Source: T1Sed10-7 sp047921175
GTDB lineage: Bacteria > Actinomycetota > Nitriliruptoria > Nitriliruptorales > Nitriliruptoraceae
DNA: 5,540 nucleotides
Assembly (NCBI GenBank): GCA_047921175.1
Contig: JBLRWQ010000116.1
Location: forward strand, 1-5,540
Direction of reading: 5' to 3'
A program made the position numbers and the translations under genes. Below the pieces are notes generated by a model. The model did not search any database. It saw nothing but the letters and a program-made list of their open reading frames with translations, and was not told where the DNA came from. Below, one piece after another: positions 1 through 5,263 of the stretch (within the stretch, counting starts at the first letter, position 1; each line of letters opens with the position of its first letter).

Positions 1-402
1 GTCGATGCCGCGTGCCTGGGTACGCAGGACGTCATCGAAGTCCTCGATGCCGTCGTCGGGCCGCTCCCACAGCGCCTCGCCCATCGCCTGGTAGAGGCGA
101 CCGACGGCTGCGGGGCCGTGGGCGTCACGTGCGGCCGCCGCGACCCGCAGCAGCTGCCGTCCGAGGTCGTGCACCACGGGGTACAGGTCGGGCTTGTCGT
201 CGTAGGCGTGCGGGCGGTCGTTGAGGACGGCCAGCGAGATGAACCGCCAGTCCACGGTCAGCGATGTGAGCCGCTGGACCTGCCGGACCCATCGGGAGGT
301 GACCCAGCAGAAGGGGCAGACCGGGTCGAAGAAGAACTCGATGTCAGCGTCGGGCGCTCGGCTCGTTCCCTCGGGGTGGGGGGTGTCCTGGTGCGTCTCC
401 AT
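1..402 (-). CDS. DsbA-family oxidoreductase, mycothiol-dependent nitroreductase (Rv2466c) type; C-terminus beyond window
   Basis: This is a thioredoxin-fold DsbA-like protein, probably cytoplasmic and using mycothiol as electron donor. The first 134 residues are visible and run in frame to base 1; the family is about 200 residues, so roughly the last third is missing. The translation shows FFFDPVCPFCWVTSRW at about residues 23-38, with the redox pair CPFC at 29-32. It is followed by a beta strand and the segment ISLAVLNDRP, as in actinobacterial Rv2466c-like proteins. ATG at 402 is preferred, with AGGTG about eight bases upstream. An in-frame GTG at 411 behind AGAGG is an alternative adding three residues. 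The CoA-binding gene lies upstream on the same strand, separated by about 160 bases holding only short GC-rich hairpins (for example CCGCC-GGT-GGCGG at 527-539), so co-transcription is possible but not shown. The family call is strong; the exact substrate is inferred. Confidence 0.87.
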   Translation of the reverse strand, partial: METHQDTPHPEGTSRAPDADIEFFFDPVCPFCWVTSRWVRQVQRLTSLTVDWRFISLAVLNDRPHAYDDKPDLYPVVHDLGRQLLRVAAAARDAHGPAAVGRLYQAMGEALWERPDDGIEDFDDVLRTQARGID

Positions 403-561
403 CGGGTTCACCTGCTGCCTCTCATCGGCGTCGACACGGCGCTTGGCGGTGGTGCACGGCCCTCGCTGGTGGGGGAACACGCGCCGGGGTTCCGAGCTTC
501 CGGCCGCTGCCGACGGTCGGACGGGGCCGCCGGTGGCGGGGCACGACGACGACCGCAGCGC

Positions 562-987
562 CTATGCGGCACGCCGGCGTAGCTCGATGGCCGGGCAGCG
601 GTCCATGACGACCTCGAGGCCCGCCCGACGGGCGCGGTCGGCGGCGCCGTGGTCGATGACCCCGAGCTGCAGCCACACGGCGCCCGCTCCACGGGCGATC
701 GCCTCGTCGACGTGCACACCGGCATGCTCAGAGCGACGGAAGACGTCGACCACGTCGACGTCGATCTCCGGTGGGATCTCCGCGATGGACGGGTAGGCCC
801 GCAGGCCGAGGACCTCCTCGACGTCCGGTCGCACCGGGATCACCTCGTAGCCGTGGTCCAGCAGCACGCGCATGACCCCGTGGCTCGGCCGGTCCGGGTT
901 CGGGGACGCGCCGACGACCGCGAACGTGCGGCTGCGCTCGAGCACCCGCTGCTCGACGGTCATGCTCGTCGTGTCCTCGGTCTCCAT
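562..987 (-). CDS. CoA-binding protein (YccU / CoA_binding_2 family)
   Basis: This is a small cytoplasmic Rossmann-fold protein of 141 residues, matching the usual length of single-domain CoA-binding proteins of the YccU type (about 135-145). Visible marks are the nucleotide-binding turn TFAVVGASPNPDRPSHGVMR (residues 21-40), the second strand YEVIPVRP (47-54), the segment YPSIAEIP (65-72), VDVVDVFRR (77-85), VWLQLGV (104-110) and the family-typical VMDRCPAIE near the C-terminus (127-135). The frame stays open upstream to 1161, but ATG 987 is chosen. It has GAGGAG seven bases upstream, and the extra N-terminal residues are low-complexity and overlap the divergent transporter gene. An internal ATG at 963 is less likely. 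Proteins of this family bind CoA or acyl-CoA; their physiological role is poorly defined. The divergent FNT gene begins about 120 bases away, so the promoters of both probably share this gap. Confidence 0.9.
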   Translation of the reverse strand: METEDTTSMTVEQRVLERSRTFAVVGASPNPDRPSHGVMRVLLDHGYEVIPVRPDVEEVLGLRAYPSIAEIPPEIDVDVVDVFRRSEHAGVHVDEAIARGAGAVWLQLGVIDHGAADRARRAGLEVVMDRCPAIELRRRAA

Positions 988-994
988 GACCGTG

Positions 995-1000
995 CTCCTC
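995..1000 (-). promoter_or_regulatory. Shine-Dalgarno GAGGAG for the CoA-binding gene
   Basis: Read on the minus strand, GAGGAG lies seven bases before the ATG at 987. It decides the start in favour of 987 over the longer open frame reaching 1161. Confidence 0.7.
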
Positions 1001-1483
1001 GTCACCGGGGGAACCGTCAGCCCCGCCGCAGTGTTCCCCCGATCGGGAGAGGATCCGCCGTCGCCGGGTTCGTCCGGGCGGACCACGTGAGCATCCACCC
1101 GACGTGACAGGCTCCGCCGTGACGCGACCCCTGGACGACCCGGCGCCCCAGTACCTCGCACCGGAACGGGTCCTGCACGCGATGGCGGCGTTCGGGGGTG
1201 GCCGCCTCGAGCACCTGACCCTGCCGCGGGCGTTCCTGCTCGCCGTACTCGGGGGCGGCTTCATCACCGCGGGCGCCCTGTTCTCCGTGCTGCTGGCCAA
1301 CGGGGTCGAGGCGGACGGACTCCGTCATCTGCTCGTGGGCTTCGGCTTCAGCGCGGGGTTCTTCTTCGTCGTGCTCTCCGAGGCGGTGCTGTCCACCGAG
1401 GCCAACGTGGTCATGCCCGCCACGCTGCTCGAGCGCCCCCGCACCGGAGCGCGGGTGCTGGCCTTCTGGGCCACCGCCTGGCT

Positions 1484-1490
1484 GGGAAAC
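1484..1490 (+). other. GGGAAAC heptamer at the FNT frame junction (candidate -1 slippery site)
   Basis: The heptamer is phased G GGA AAC in the first FNT frame, which is the canonical X_XXY_YYZ arrangement for tandem -1 slippage. Slippage would make the next codon CTC (1490-1492), followed by GTC GGC GCC ATG, and restore the FNT-typical GNLVGA. The same sequence would also arise by losing one C from GGGAAACCTCGTC, so the site alone does not prove frameshifting. Confidence 0.45.
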
Positions 1491-1501
1491 TCGTCGGCGC
1501 C

Positions 1502-1527
1502 ATGGCGTTCGGTGTCCTGATCGCCGT
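1502..1527 (+). other. Predicted hairpin just 3' of the FNT frame junction
   Basis: ATGGCG at 1502-1507 can pair with CGCCGT at 1522-1527 (including one T-G wobble). Inside it, TTCGG-type bases 1509-1512 pair with 1517-1520, leaving a TGTC loop and one T-T mismatch. The hairpin begins 11 bases after the heptamer and contains the TGA of the first frame. Such pairings are easy to find in GC-rich coding DNA, so the functional value is uncertain. Confidence 0.3.
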
Positions 1528-2010
1528 CGCTCAGCTCTACCCGCCGGCCGTCCTCGACGCCCTGGCGGCCACGGTGGACGGCGAGATGGCGTACCGGGAG
1601 CTCGGCGGGCCGGGTGCCTGGGGCCAGCTGATCGTCTCCGGCGTGCTGGCGAACTGGCTGGTCGGGATGGCGGCCTTCTTCGCCTTCATGGGGCGGACCA
1701 TCATCGGCAAGTACATCCCCGTGCTGCTCGCGGTGACGCTGTTCGTCACCGCCGGCTTCCAGCACAGCCCCGCCAACATGGGCTACTTCTCCCTGCTCAT
1801 CGCTCACGGCCAGGGGCCGGGCTGGCTCCCGGCGCTGGGCTGGAACATCATCCCCGCCGGCCTGGGCAACATCATCGGCGCCATGCTGCTGGTCGCCGTG
1901 CCCTACTGGCTCGTCTTCCGTGACACCCCGAGCGTGCGCGACCCGGCGGGCTGAGTCGTGAGCGGCCCCGCAGGTCGAGCGGGCGCGGCACGCCGAGCTG
2001 TAGCCGCACC

Positions 2011-2033
2011 CCTGGCCGGGTCAGGTGGCCAGG
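2011..2033. terminator. Hairpin between the convergent FNT gene and peroxiredoxin remnant
   Basis: CCTGGCC (2011-2017) and GGCCAGG (2027-2033) form a perfect 7-bp stem with a 9-base loop. The hairpin sits about 57 bases after the FNT stop and overlaps the stop codon (2021-2023) of the minus-strand remnant. There is no T-tract on either side, so it could be a bidirectional, U-tail-poor terminator or a chance palindrome. Confidence 0.4.
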
Positions 2034-2314
2034 TCGCGCACGACCGCGAGCAGTTCGCCCACCGGCGGACGGTCGTCGCGCTGCTGCGGGCGGCTGTAGG
2101 CCACCGTCTGGTCCGGCGCGATCACGAAGTCGCCGCCGAGCTGCAGTGGGTCCTGTCCCGCGCCTCGAAGGCGCTCACCGCTGGCCAGCAGCCGGGCGTA
2201 GCTGCGCCGCACCCGGGGGTCGACACCTCGAGCCAGCGGGCGCGCGTGAGCCCCCAGGCCGCATAGCCGCCTCCTCAAGCCTTGCTTCTCGAGTTCCGGC
2301 GTTCCTGACTCCAT
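2021..2314 (-). pseudogene. C-terminal remnant of an AhpC/TSA (PRXL2-type) peroxiredoxin-like protein
   Basis: The minus-strand frame encodes 97 residues from ATG 2314, ending at TGA 2021-2023. Only about residues 12-97 look like a known protein: GLRRRLCGLG, then RRSYARLLASGERL, then DPLQLGGDFVIAPDQTVAYS and the tail DDRPPVGELLAVV. This order is typical of the C-terminal half of AhpC/TSA-type antioxidant enzymes in actinobacteria, normally about 170-200 residues. The N-terminal thioredoxin-fold half with the peroxidatic cysteine region is absent here and in other frames upstream. Residues 1-11 (MESGTPELEKQ) look unrelated. I infer a truncated, probably inactive remnant whose 5' half was removed by a rearrangement near 2280-2320. 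A free-standing short protein started at 2314 cannot be excluded. No Shine-Dalgarno is evident. It converges on the FNT gene with a hairpin between them. Confidence 0.65.
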
Positions 2315-2700
2315 ATCCTTGGGTCAAGACAAGGCTCATCGACCTCATCTGGCAACTCGACCACCTTCCCGCGGAAGCGACGCTGTACACCGCGACGCCC
2401 CGGTGTGCCGAGTCCGTTGCCGAAGTCGTTCTCGGGGGTGAGCGGGCACCGGATGGTCTCGACTACCTGCTGGAGGTAGATCTCGCCCGCGACTCGATCC
2501 AAGTCTGGCGAGCGTGGCGCGAGGCAGAGCCGTCCATCCACGACGCCTGCCGGGCGGTCATCCACTACGCACAGTACGACGCCTACATGCCGGCCTCGGG
2601 AGACGAGCAGGCGCCCACGTCGGCCCTGTGGCGAGGTCCCGTAGCCGCTCACCGGGCACAGGATGGCCTCTGGCATCACAGGTCGCGAGCACTACCGTGA
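2305..2700 (+). pseudogene. Unrecognised coding stretch lacking a credible start; likely 5'-truncated gene
   Basis: The plus-strand frame ends at TGA 2698-2700. From about 2332 it reads like a real protein: RLIDLIWQLDHLPAEATLYT, a strand-like DYLLEVDLARDSIQVWRAW, then PSIHDACRAVIHYAQYDAYM. This mixed alpha/beta pattern with a tyrosine-rich end resembles small uncharacterised bacterial proteins, but I cannot assign a family. The frame is open back to a GTG at 2146, yet that upstream part is the antisense of the peroxiredoxin remnant and is low-complexity. No ATG, GTG or TTG occurs in frame between them. The only near-start in the plausible region is CTG 2305, without a Shine-Dalgarno. The tail after DAYMP (about 2595 onward) looks less protein-like. 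I infer a fragment whose 5' end was lost at the same junction that truncated its neighbour. After it, 2701-2895 holds no gene I can support. Confidence 0.4.
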
Positions 2701-2861
2701 TGATGCGCGGCTGGGGCGAGCGGCACAGGCGCCCACAACCACCTCGCCTCGGAGGGCCTAGGTTCCACGCGCAGGATCACGGGTCCTGGCCCTGGAAGGG
2801 CTGCCGTGGTGCCGGGTCCGCAGCCTCAAGAGGGATGTCTCACCCCGGTGCCATGATCTCG

Positions 2862-2867
2862 TAAGCT
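2862..2867 (+). promoter_or_regulatory. Possible -10 element TAAGCT ahead of the 2896 gene
   Basis: TAAGCT fits the actinobacterial TANNNT -10 pattern and lies 28 bases before the ATG at 2896. This is the most AT-rich spot in the 195-base gap. I find no convincing -35 element, so the call is weak. Confidence 0.25.
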
Positions 2868-2883
2868 AACGACAGCAGCTGCC

Positions 2884-2889
2884 AGGGGG
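2884..2889 (+). promoter_or_regulatory. Shine-Dalgarno AGGGGG for the 65-residue protein
   Basis: AGGGGG ends six bases before the ATG at 2896. It fixes that start over the internal ATG at 2971. Confidence 0.6.
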
Positions 2890-2895
2890 ATTCCG

Positions 2896-3093
2896 ATGTC
2901 GCCACGTGTCCTGGAGCCGAGCCGCGCGGAGCTCGAGGCTCGACGCGGGCGCCTCCTTGCTCGTCTCGCCATGAGCCGAGATGAGCTCGAGCGGGCAGCG
3001 GACTCGGGGGCGCTCACCGGTGAGCAGTATTGGCTGCTGGAGGACATCCGCTCGATCGAGTTCCTCCTCGGCACAGATGATGACGGACGCTGA
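2896..3093 (+). CDS. Small helical protein of unknown function (65 aa)
   Basis: I do not recognise a named family. The product is charged and predicted mostly helical: an N-terminal arginine/glutamate-rich helix (SRAELEARRGRLLARLAM, about residues 9-26), the segment SRDELERAADSGALTGEQYW (27-46), and a final helix LLEDIRSIEFLLG (47-59) with an acidic tail. There is no signal peptide or membrane segment. The start is well supported by AGGGGG six bases upstream. The TGA at 3091-3093 lies inside the next gene, whose start at 3077 or 3080 overlaps by 14-17 bases. The two are therefore very probably translationally coupled, and their products may act together. Small coupled upstream proteins are common in antitoxin, chaperone or adaptor roles, but nothing in this sequence shows which applies. 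Confidence 0.7.
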   Translation: MSPRVLEPSRAELEARRGRLLARLAMSRDELERAADSGALTGEQYWLLEDIRSIEFLLGTDDDGR

Positions 3094-3757
3094 TCCGGCG
3101 CTCACCGAAACCGCCAGCGAGTTCGCGGCTGAGGTTGGCGACCTACTTTGCCGCACGGTGGTCGACGAACCGCCTGTCGGTGCCCAGGTCGCGGGCGACC
3201 GTGTTGTCGTGGGTGCCTTCGATGAGGATGGCAACACAGTCGACATGCCGCTGACGATCCAGGGTGAGCATCGACTCGACCTTCGCGTTTCGTTCCGCTG
3301 CATCTTCGACTACACCGGTTCTTTCCTGGCGATCGATCAGTCTGAGTTCGCACTCCTCGTGCCAGCCGTCCGGCACCCGGTGGTTCGATTCGACTATGAC
3401 CGCGAACGCGCCTGGGCATCAGCACACGTGCAGCTCCACGCCGAATCCTCGGCAGTCGGCTTCCTCCGCGCCCATGCCGGCAAGACCTCCGAGACATGGC
3501 GGCTCCACCTTCCGGTCGGTGGCCGGCGATTCCGACCGTCACTTGAGGACGTGATCGAGTTCGCGATCGCTGAGTTCAACGTCGACAAGAAGGACGGCTA
3601 CGCCCAGCGCATCGAAGAGGGACGAAGGCGGTGGCGTCGCCTCCAAGCCAAGGCTGCCATCCGCGATGTCATCAGGGACGATCCCACGATGGGGCCGGAT
3701 GAGCTGAGGGAGGCTATCGAGCTAGCTGTCGAGTCCGTCGACGACAGCGACGAGTAG
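3080..3757 (+). CDS. Uncharacterised 225-aa protein, coupled to the small upstream gene
   Basis: I cannot assign a family. The N-terminal third is alpha/beta and acidic, with DRVVVGAFDEDGN at about 40-52 and the strand RLDLRVSFRCIFDY (65-78). The middle has FALLVPAVRHPVVRFDYDRE (90-109), then SAHVQLHAES (114-123), then RLHLPVGGRRFRPSLEDVIEF (141-161). The C-terminus is a basic, probably helical stretch (EEGRRRWRRLQAKAAIRDVIRD, 169-190) and an acidic tail ending DDSDE. The spaced histidines in HVQLH and LHLP, and the LPVGG..FRPSLED segment, look like conserved family motifs, though no catalytic role is visible. Two adjacent ATGs (3077, 3080) are possible starts; 3080 is chosen, without strong preference. 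It overlaps the 65-residue gene, and the next gene follows within 40-115 bases, suggesting one operon. GC content is lower than in flanking host genes. Confidence 0.75.
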   Translation: MTDADPALTETASEFAAEVGDLLCRTVVDEPPVGAQVAGDRVVVGAFDEDGNTVDMPLTIQGEHRLDLRVSFRCIFDYTGSFLAIDQSEFALLVPAVRHPVVRFDYDRERAWASAHVQLHAESSAVGFLRAHAGKTSETWRLHLPVGGRRFRPSLEDVIEFAIAEFNVDKKDGYAQRIEEGRRRWRRLQAKAAIRDVIRDDPTMGPDELREAIELAVESVDDSDE

Positions 3758-3792
3758 CACACCCAGCACCGTGATTCTGGTCGAGTCACCGC

Positions 3793-4542
3793 GTGGCCGA
3801 AGCAGCGCAGACTTACTGGTGCGCATGCACAATATGGGAGGGCAGGAAACAGCTCGTAGGAGGGGCCGCGCTGAAGGACGAACGAGAGCAGGTTCAACTA
3901 GATCTCGCCGGTTACCAAACGCGCGAGAAGGCGCTCACTCTCGCGGCACGCGGCTGTCCGAGCGAGTACACCGAGGTGGCGAAGAAACACATGACGGGCC
4001 AGACCGACCTCACCCTGAGCTTCATGCTCTTCGGATCGTTTGTTTCCCGCATGCGAGGTCTTCATGAGGGGATCGTGCGCGAGATCGTCGCGAACAACCC
4101 CCACGCCGTCCTGCCACTGACACGCGCCTGGGTCGAGACCATCACTATCGGCCTGTACGTCCTGAGCCATCCCTCCTACGCCGACTATCTGTTGCACGGT
4201 CCCGGAAAGAACCGTCCGGGACGCAAGAGCTTCGAAGCGATGTTCCACGCTGTCAGAGAGGAGGCGTCGCAACTCAAGCTCGTTTACGGTCAGCTCTCGG
4301 ACTACAGCCACTTCGCAAGTCTCGCAGTGTGGAACGCCCATTCGATCGACGACGAGGACGAGGGCACAGTGTCGTGGACGGATGCTCCGCGGTGGCGTGA
4401 CGAGAGACACTTCCAGATCGCCTGCGCGCAAGCTCACGAACTGGCGGTCGCCGGGCCGCACACCCTCGAACGGCTTGGCGATCTACTCGTTTCGAAAGGA
4501 GCCGACCCAGAGCGTGTTTCCGAGGAAGCGCCGCATCCGTGA
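3793..4542 (+). CDS. Helical protein resembling DUF5677/HEPN-like families
   Basis: The product is soluble and almost all helical. Numbering here is from GTG 3793 (249 aa). The core runs from a long helix (LSFMLFGSFVSRMRGLHEGI, 75-94) to HAVLPLTRAWVETITIGLYVL (104-124), then to YGQLSDYSHFASLAVWNAHS (165-184). An early helix, an arginine plus WVET-type glutamate, and a late LSDYSH histidine recall DUF5677 and related HEPN-fold proteins, often found in defence or toxin settings. This is fold-level inference. An R-x4-H (R86, H91) is present but not where HEPN nucleases usually carry it. The start is uncertain: GTG 3793 has no Shine-Dalgarno and gives an odd N-terminus with WCACTIW, whereas CTG 3871 has GGAGG seven bases upstream and would give 223 residues. 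It follows the 225-aa gene and probably shares its transcript. No membrane segment is seen. Confidence 0.65.
   Translation: MAEAAQTYWCACTIWEGRKQLVGGAALKDEREQVQLDLAGYQTREKALTLAARGCPSEYTEVAKKHMTGQTDLTLSFMLFGSFVSRMRGLHEGIVREIVANNPHAVLPLTRAWVETITIGLYVLSHPSYADYLLHGPGKNRPGRKSFEAMFHAVREEASQLKLVYGQLSDYSHFASLAVWNAHSIDDEDEGTVSWTDAPRWRDERHFQIACAQAHELAVAGPHTLERLGDLLVSKGADPERVSEEAPHP
3856..3865 (+). promoter_or_regulatory. Near-perfect Shine-Dalgarno GTAGGAGGGG followed by an in-frame CTG
   Basis: The GGAGG core at 3859-3863 lies seven bases before CTG 3871, which is in frame with the helical protein ending at 4542. No ATG, GTG or TTG in that frame sits at a suitable distance. By contrast the upstream GTG 3793 has no Shine-Dalgarno. 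The arrangement suggests CTG initiation, or an ancestral ATG/GTG/TTG mutated to CTG. Confidence 0.45.
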
Positions 4543-4602
4543 CCGCCCAACTCGGACTCAGACTTAGCCGGACCCTCGGCCCGGAGGCCAGCCAAGCTTT
4601 GT

Positions 4603-4638
4603 GCGGGAAGCTCCGTCTTCGGACCCGCCCGTAGCGGG
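4603..4638 (-). terminator. Hairpin cluster 3' of tRNA-Gly (possible terminator)
   Basis: GCGGG 4603-4607 pairs with CCCGC 4624-4628, with an inner TCCG/CGGA stem (4612-4615 with 4620-4623) capped by TCTT. The same CCCGC can instead pair with GCGGG 4634-4638. On the minus strand the cluster begins a few bases after the tRNA CCA end. It could also end the plus-strand operon, whose stop is at 4542. There is no clear T-tract, so the call is tentative. Confidence 0.35.
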
Positions 4639-4644
4639 GAATTC

Positions 4645-4721
4645 TGGAGCGGATGACGGGATTCGAACCCGCGACCTCCACCTTGGCAAGGTGGCGCTCT
4701 AGCCAACTGAGCTACATCCGC
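4645..4721 (-). tRNA. tRNA-Gly (anticodon GCC), CCA encoded
   Basis: The minus strand folds as a complete cloverleaf. The acceptor GCGGATG (5' end at 4721) pairs with CATCCGC (4655-4649), with discriminator T at 4648 and an encoded CCA at 4647-4645. The D arm is GCTC...GAGC. The anticodon stem CCACC/GGTGG encloses the loop TTGCCAA, giving anticodon GCC (4687-4685). The T arm is GCGGG-TTCGAAT-CCCGT with one G-T wobble. It reads glycine GGC and GGU codons. It lies downstream of dut on the same strand, and its 3' end faces the lower-GC gene block, an orientation often used by integrating elements. No direct repeat of the tRNA 3' end was found elsewhere in the window. Confidence 0.97.
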
Positions 4722-4804
4722 GTGCAGCGGCGCACGGTAACCGGTCGCCGCGCCGGCGGCAAACCGCACGAAGAGCTCCCACGCAACCCCGGGAACGTCC
4801 GCTC

Positions 4805-5263
4805 CTAGCCGGCCGACGCCACCCCCGTGGACCCGAACCCGCCGTCCCCGCGAACGGTGTCCGAGAGCTCCTGCACCTCGACGACCTCGGCCCAGCCGAC
4901 CCGCTGCAGCAGCAGCTGGGCGACGCGGTCACCGGCGGCGAGATCGACGACCTCGGTGCCGAGGTTCACCAGCAGGACCTGCACCTCGCCGCGGTAGCCG
5001 GCATCGATCGTGCCCGGAGCGTTGGCGACGGTCAGCCCCTTGCGGCGGGCGAGCCCCGAGCGGGGATGGACGAGACCGACCCAGCCGTCCGGGATCGCGA
5101 CCGCGAGGCCCGTTGGCACCGCGACCCGCTCCCCCGGCCACAACCGGACCGGCTCCACGGATGCGAGGTCCAGCCCGGCATCGCCCGGGTGCGCGTACGC
5201 CGGCAGGACCGCGTCCGGGCGCAGCCGGTGGACCTCCAGGCGCACGTGCTCGGGCCCACTCAC
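4805..5263 (-). CDS. dut: Deoxyuridine 5'-triphosphate nucleotidohydrolase (dUTPase)
   Basis: This cytoplasmic enzyme hydrolyses dUTP to dUMP and diphosphate, keeping uracil out of DNA and supplying dUMP for thymidylate synthesis. At 152 residues it has the normal length of a trimeric dUTPase, and all five motifs are present in order. They are HPGDAGLDLAS (25-35), HPRSGLA with the catalytic-site serine (66-72), the uridine-binding APGTIDAGYRGEV with the general-base aspartate D88 (82-94), GDRVAQLLLQ (111-120) and the C-terminal arm RGDGGFGSTG (138-147). The start is GTG 5263, whose first bases overlap the TGA of the upstream gene as GTGA. GGGGA about nine bases before it acts as a Shine-Dalgarno, so translation is probably coupled. 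tRNA-Gly lies about 80 bases beyond the stop. The identification is firm. Confidence 0.98.
   Translation of the reverse strand: MSGPEHVRLEVHRLRPDAVLPAYAHPGDAGLDLASVEPVRLWPGERVAVPTGLAVAIPDGWVGLVHPRSGLARRKGLTVANAPGTIDAGYRGEVQVLLVNLGTEVVDLAAGDRVAQLLLQRVGWAEVVEVQELSDTVRGDGGFGSTGVASAG

Larger units (their letters stand above)
1104..1954 (+). pseudogene. Formate/nitrite transporter (FNT) family protein, reading frame interrupted at about 1490
   Basis: FNT proteins are pentameric inner-membrane channels for formate, nitrite or related small anions. Here the family sequence is split between two frames. The first runs from GTG 1104 (or GTG 1119 behind a weak ACAGG) to the TGA at 1518-1520. The second is open from at least 1490 to the TGA at 1952-1954. 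A -1 shift after AAC 1488-1490 joins them as GNLVGA, giving about 283 residues, normal for the family. Visible features are the amphipathic N-terminus YLAPERVLHAMAAF, hydrophobic helices such as FLLAVLGGGFITAGALFSVL and VLLAVTLFVTAGF, the helix-break segment LSEAVLSTEANVV, and FQHSPANM with the central pore histidine at about residue 221 of the joined protein. The last helices include AGLGNIIGAMLLVAVPYWLV. No other damage is seen, so the lesion is recent, a sequencing error, or a frameshift site. Upstream it diverges from the CoA-binding gene. The family is certain; whether it is functional is open. Confidence 0.85.

Noticed and set aside
410..427. Five-codon upstream frame (MRGSR) before the nitroreductase-like gene
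   Set aside because: Too short and without its own ribosome-binding site or attenuator structure; likely chance.
118..796. Long plus-strand frames across the left block
   Set aside because: They are antisense to the nitroreductase-like and CoA-binding genes, show no family motifs, and exist because GC-rich DNA has few stops.
988..1161. N-terminal extension of the CoA-binding frame to 1161
   Set aside because: The extension is low-complexity, overlaps the divergent FNT start, and a strong Shine-Dalgarno supports ATG 987.
1325..1807. Minus-strand frame opposite the transporter
   Set aside because: Histidine/glutamate/arginine-rich antisense product without motifs; the plus strand clearly encodes membrane helices.
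2146..2304. Upstream part of the plus-strand frame ending at 2700
   Set aside because: It is antisense to the peroxiredoxin remnant and reads as low-complexity Gly/Arg/Ala peptide.
3102..3542. Minus-strand frame opposite the 225-aa gene
   Set aside because: Arginine/glycine-rich shadow; the plus-strand product has a more normal composition and a coupled start.
4645..4670. Integration (att) repeat of the tRNA-Gly 3' end
   Set aside because: I looked for a second copy of the GGATTCGAACCC segment in the window, especially near 2280, and found none.
4434..4769. Minus-strand frame containing VAQLARAPPCQGGGRGFESR-like peptide
   Set aside because: This is the well-known false translation of a tRNA gene; the DNA is tRNA-Gly.
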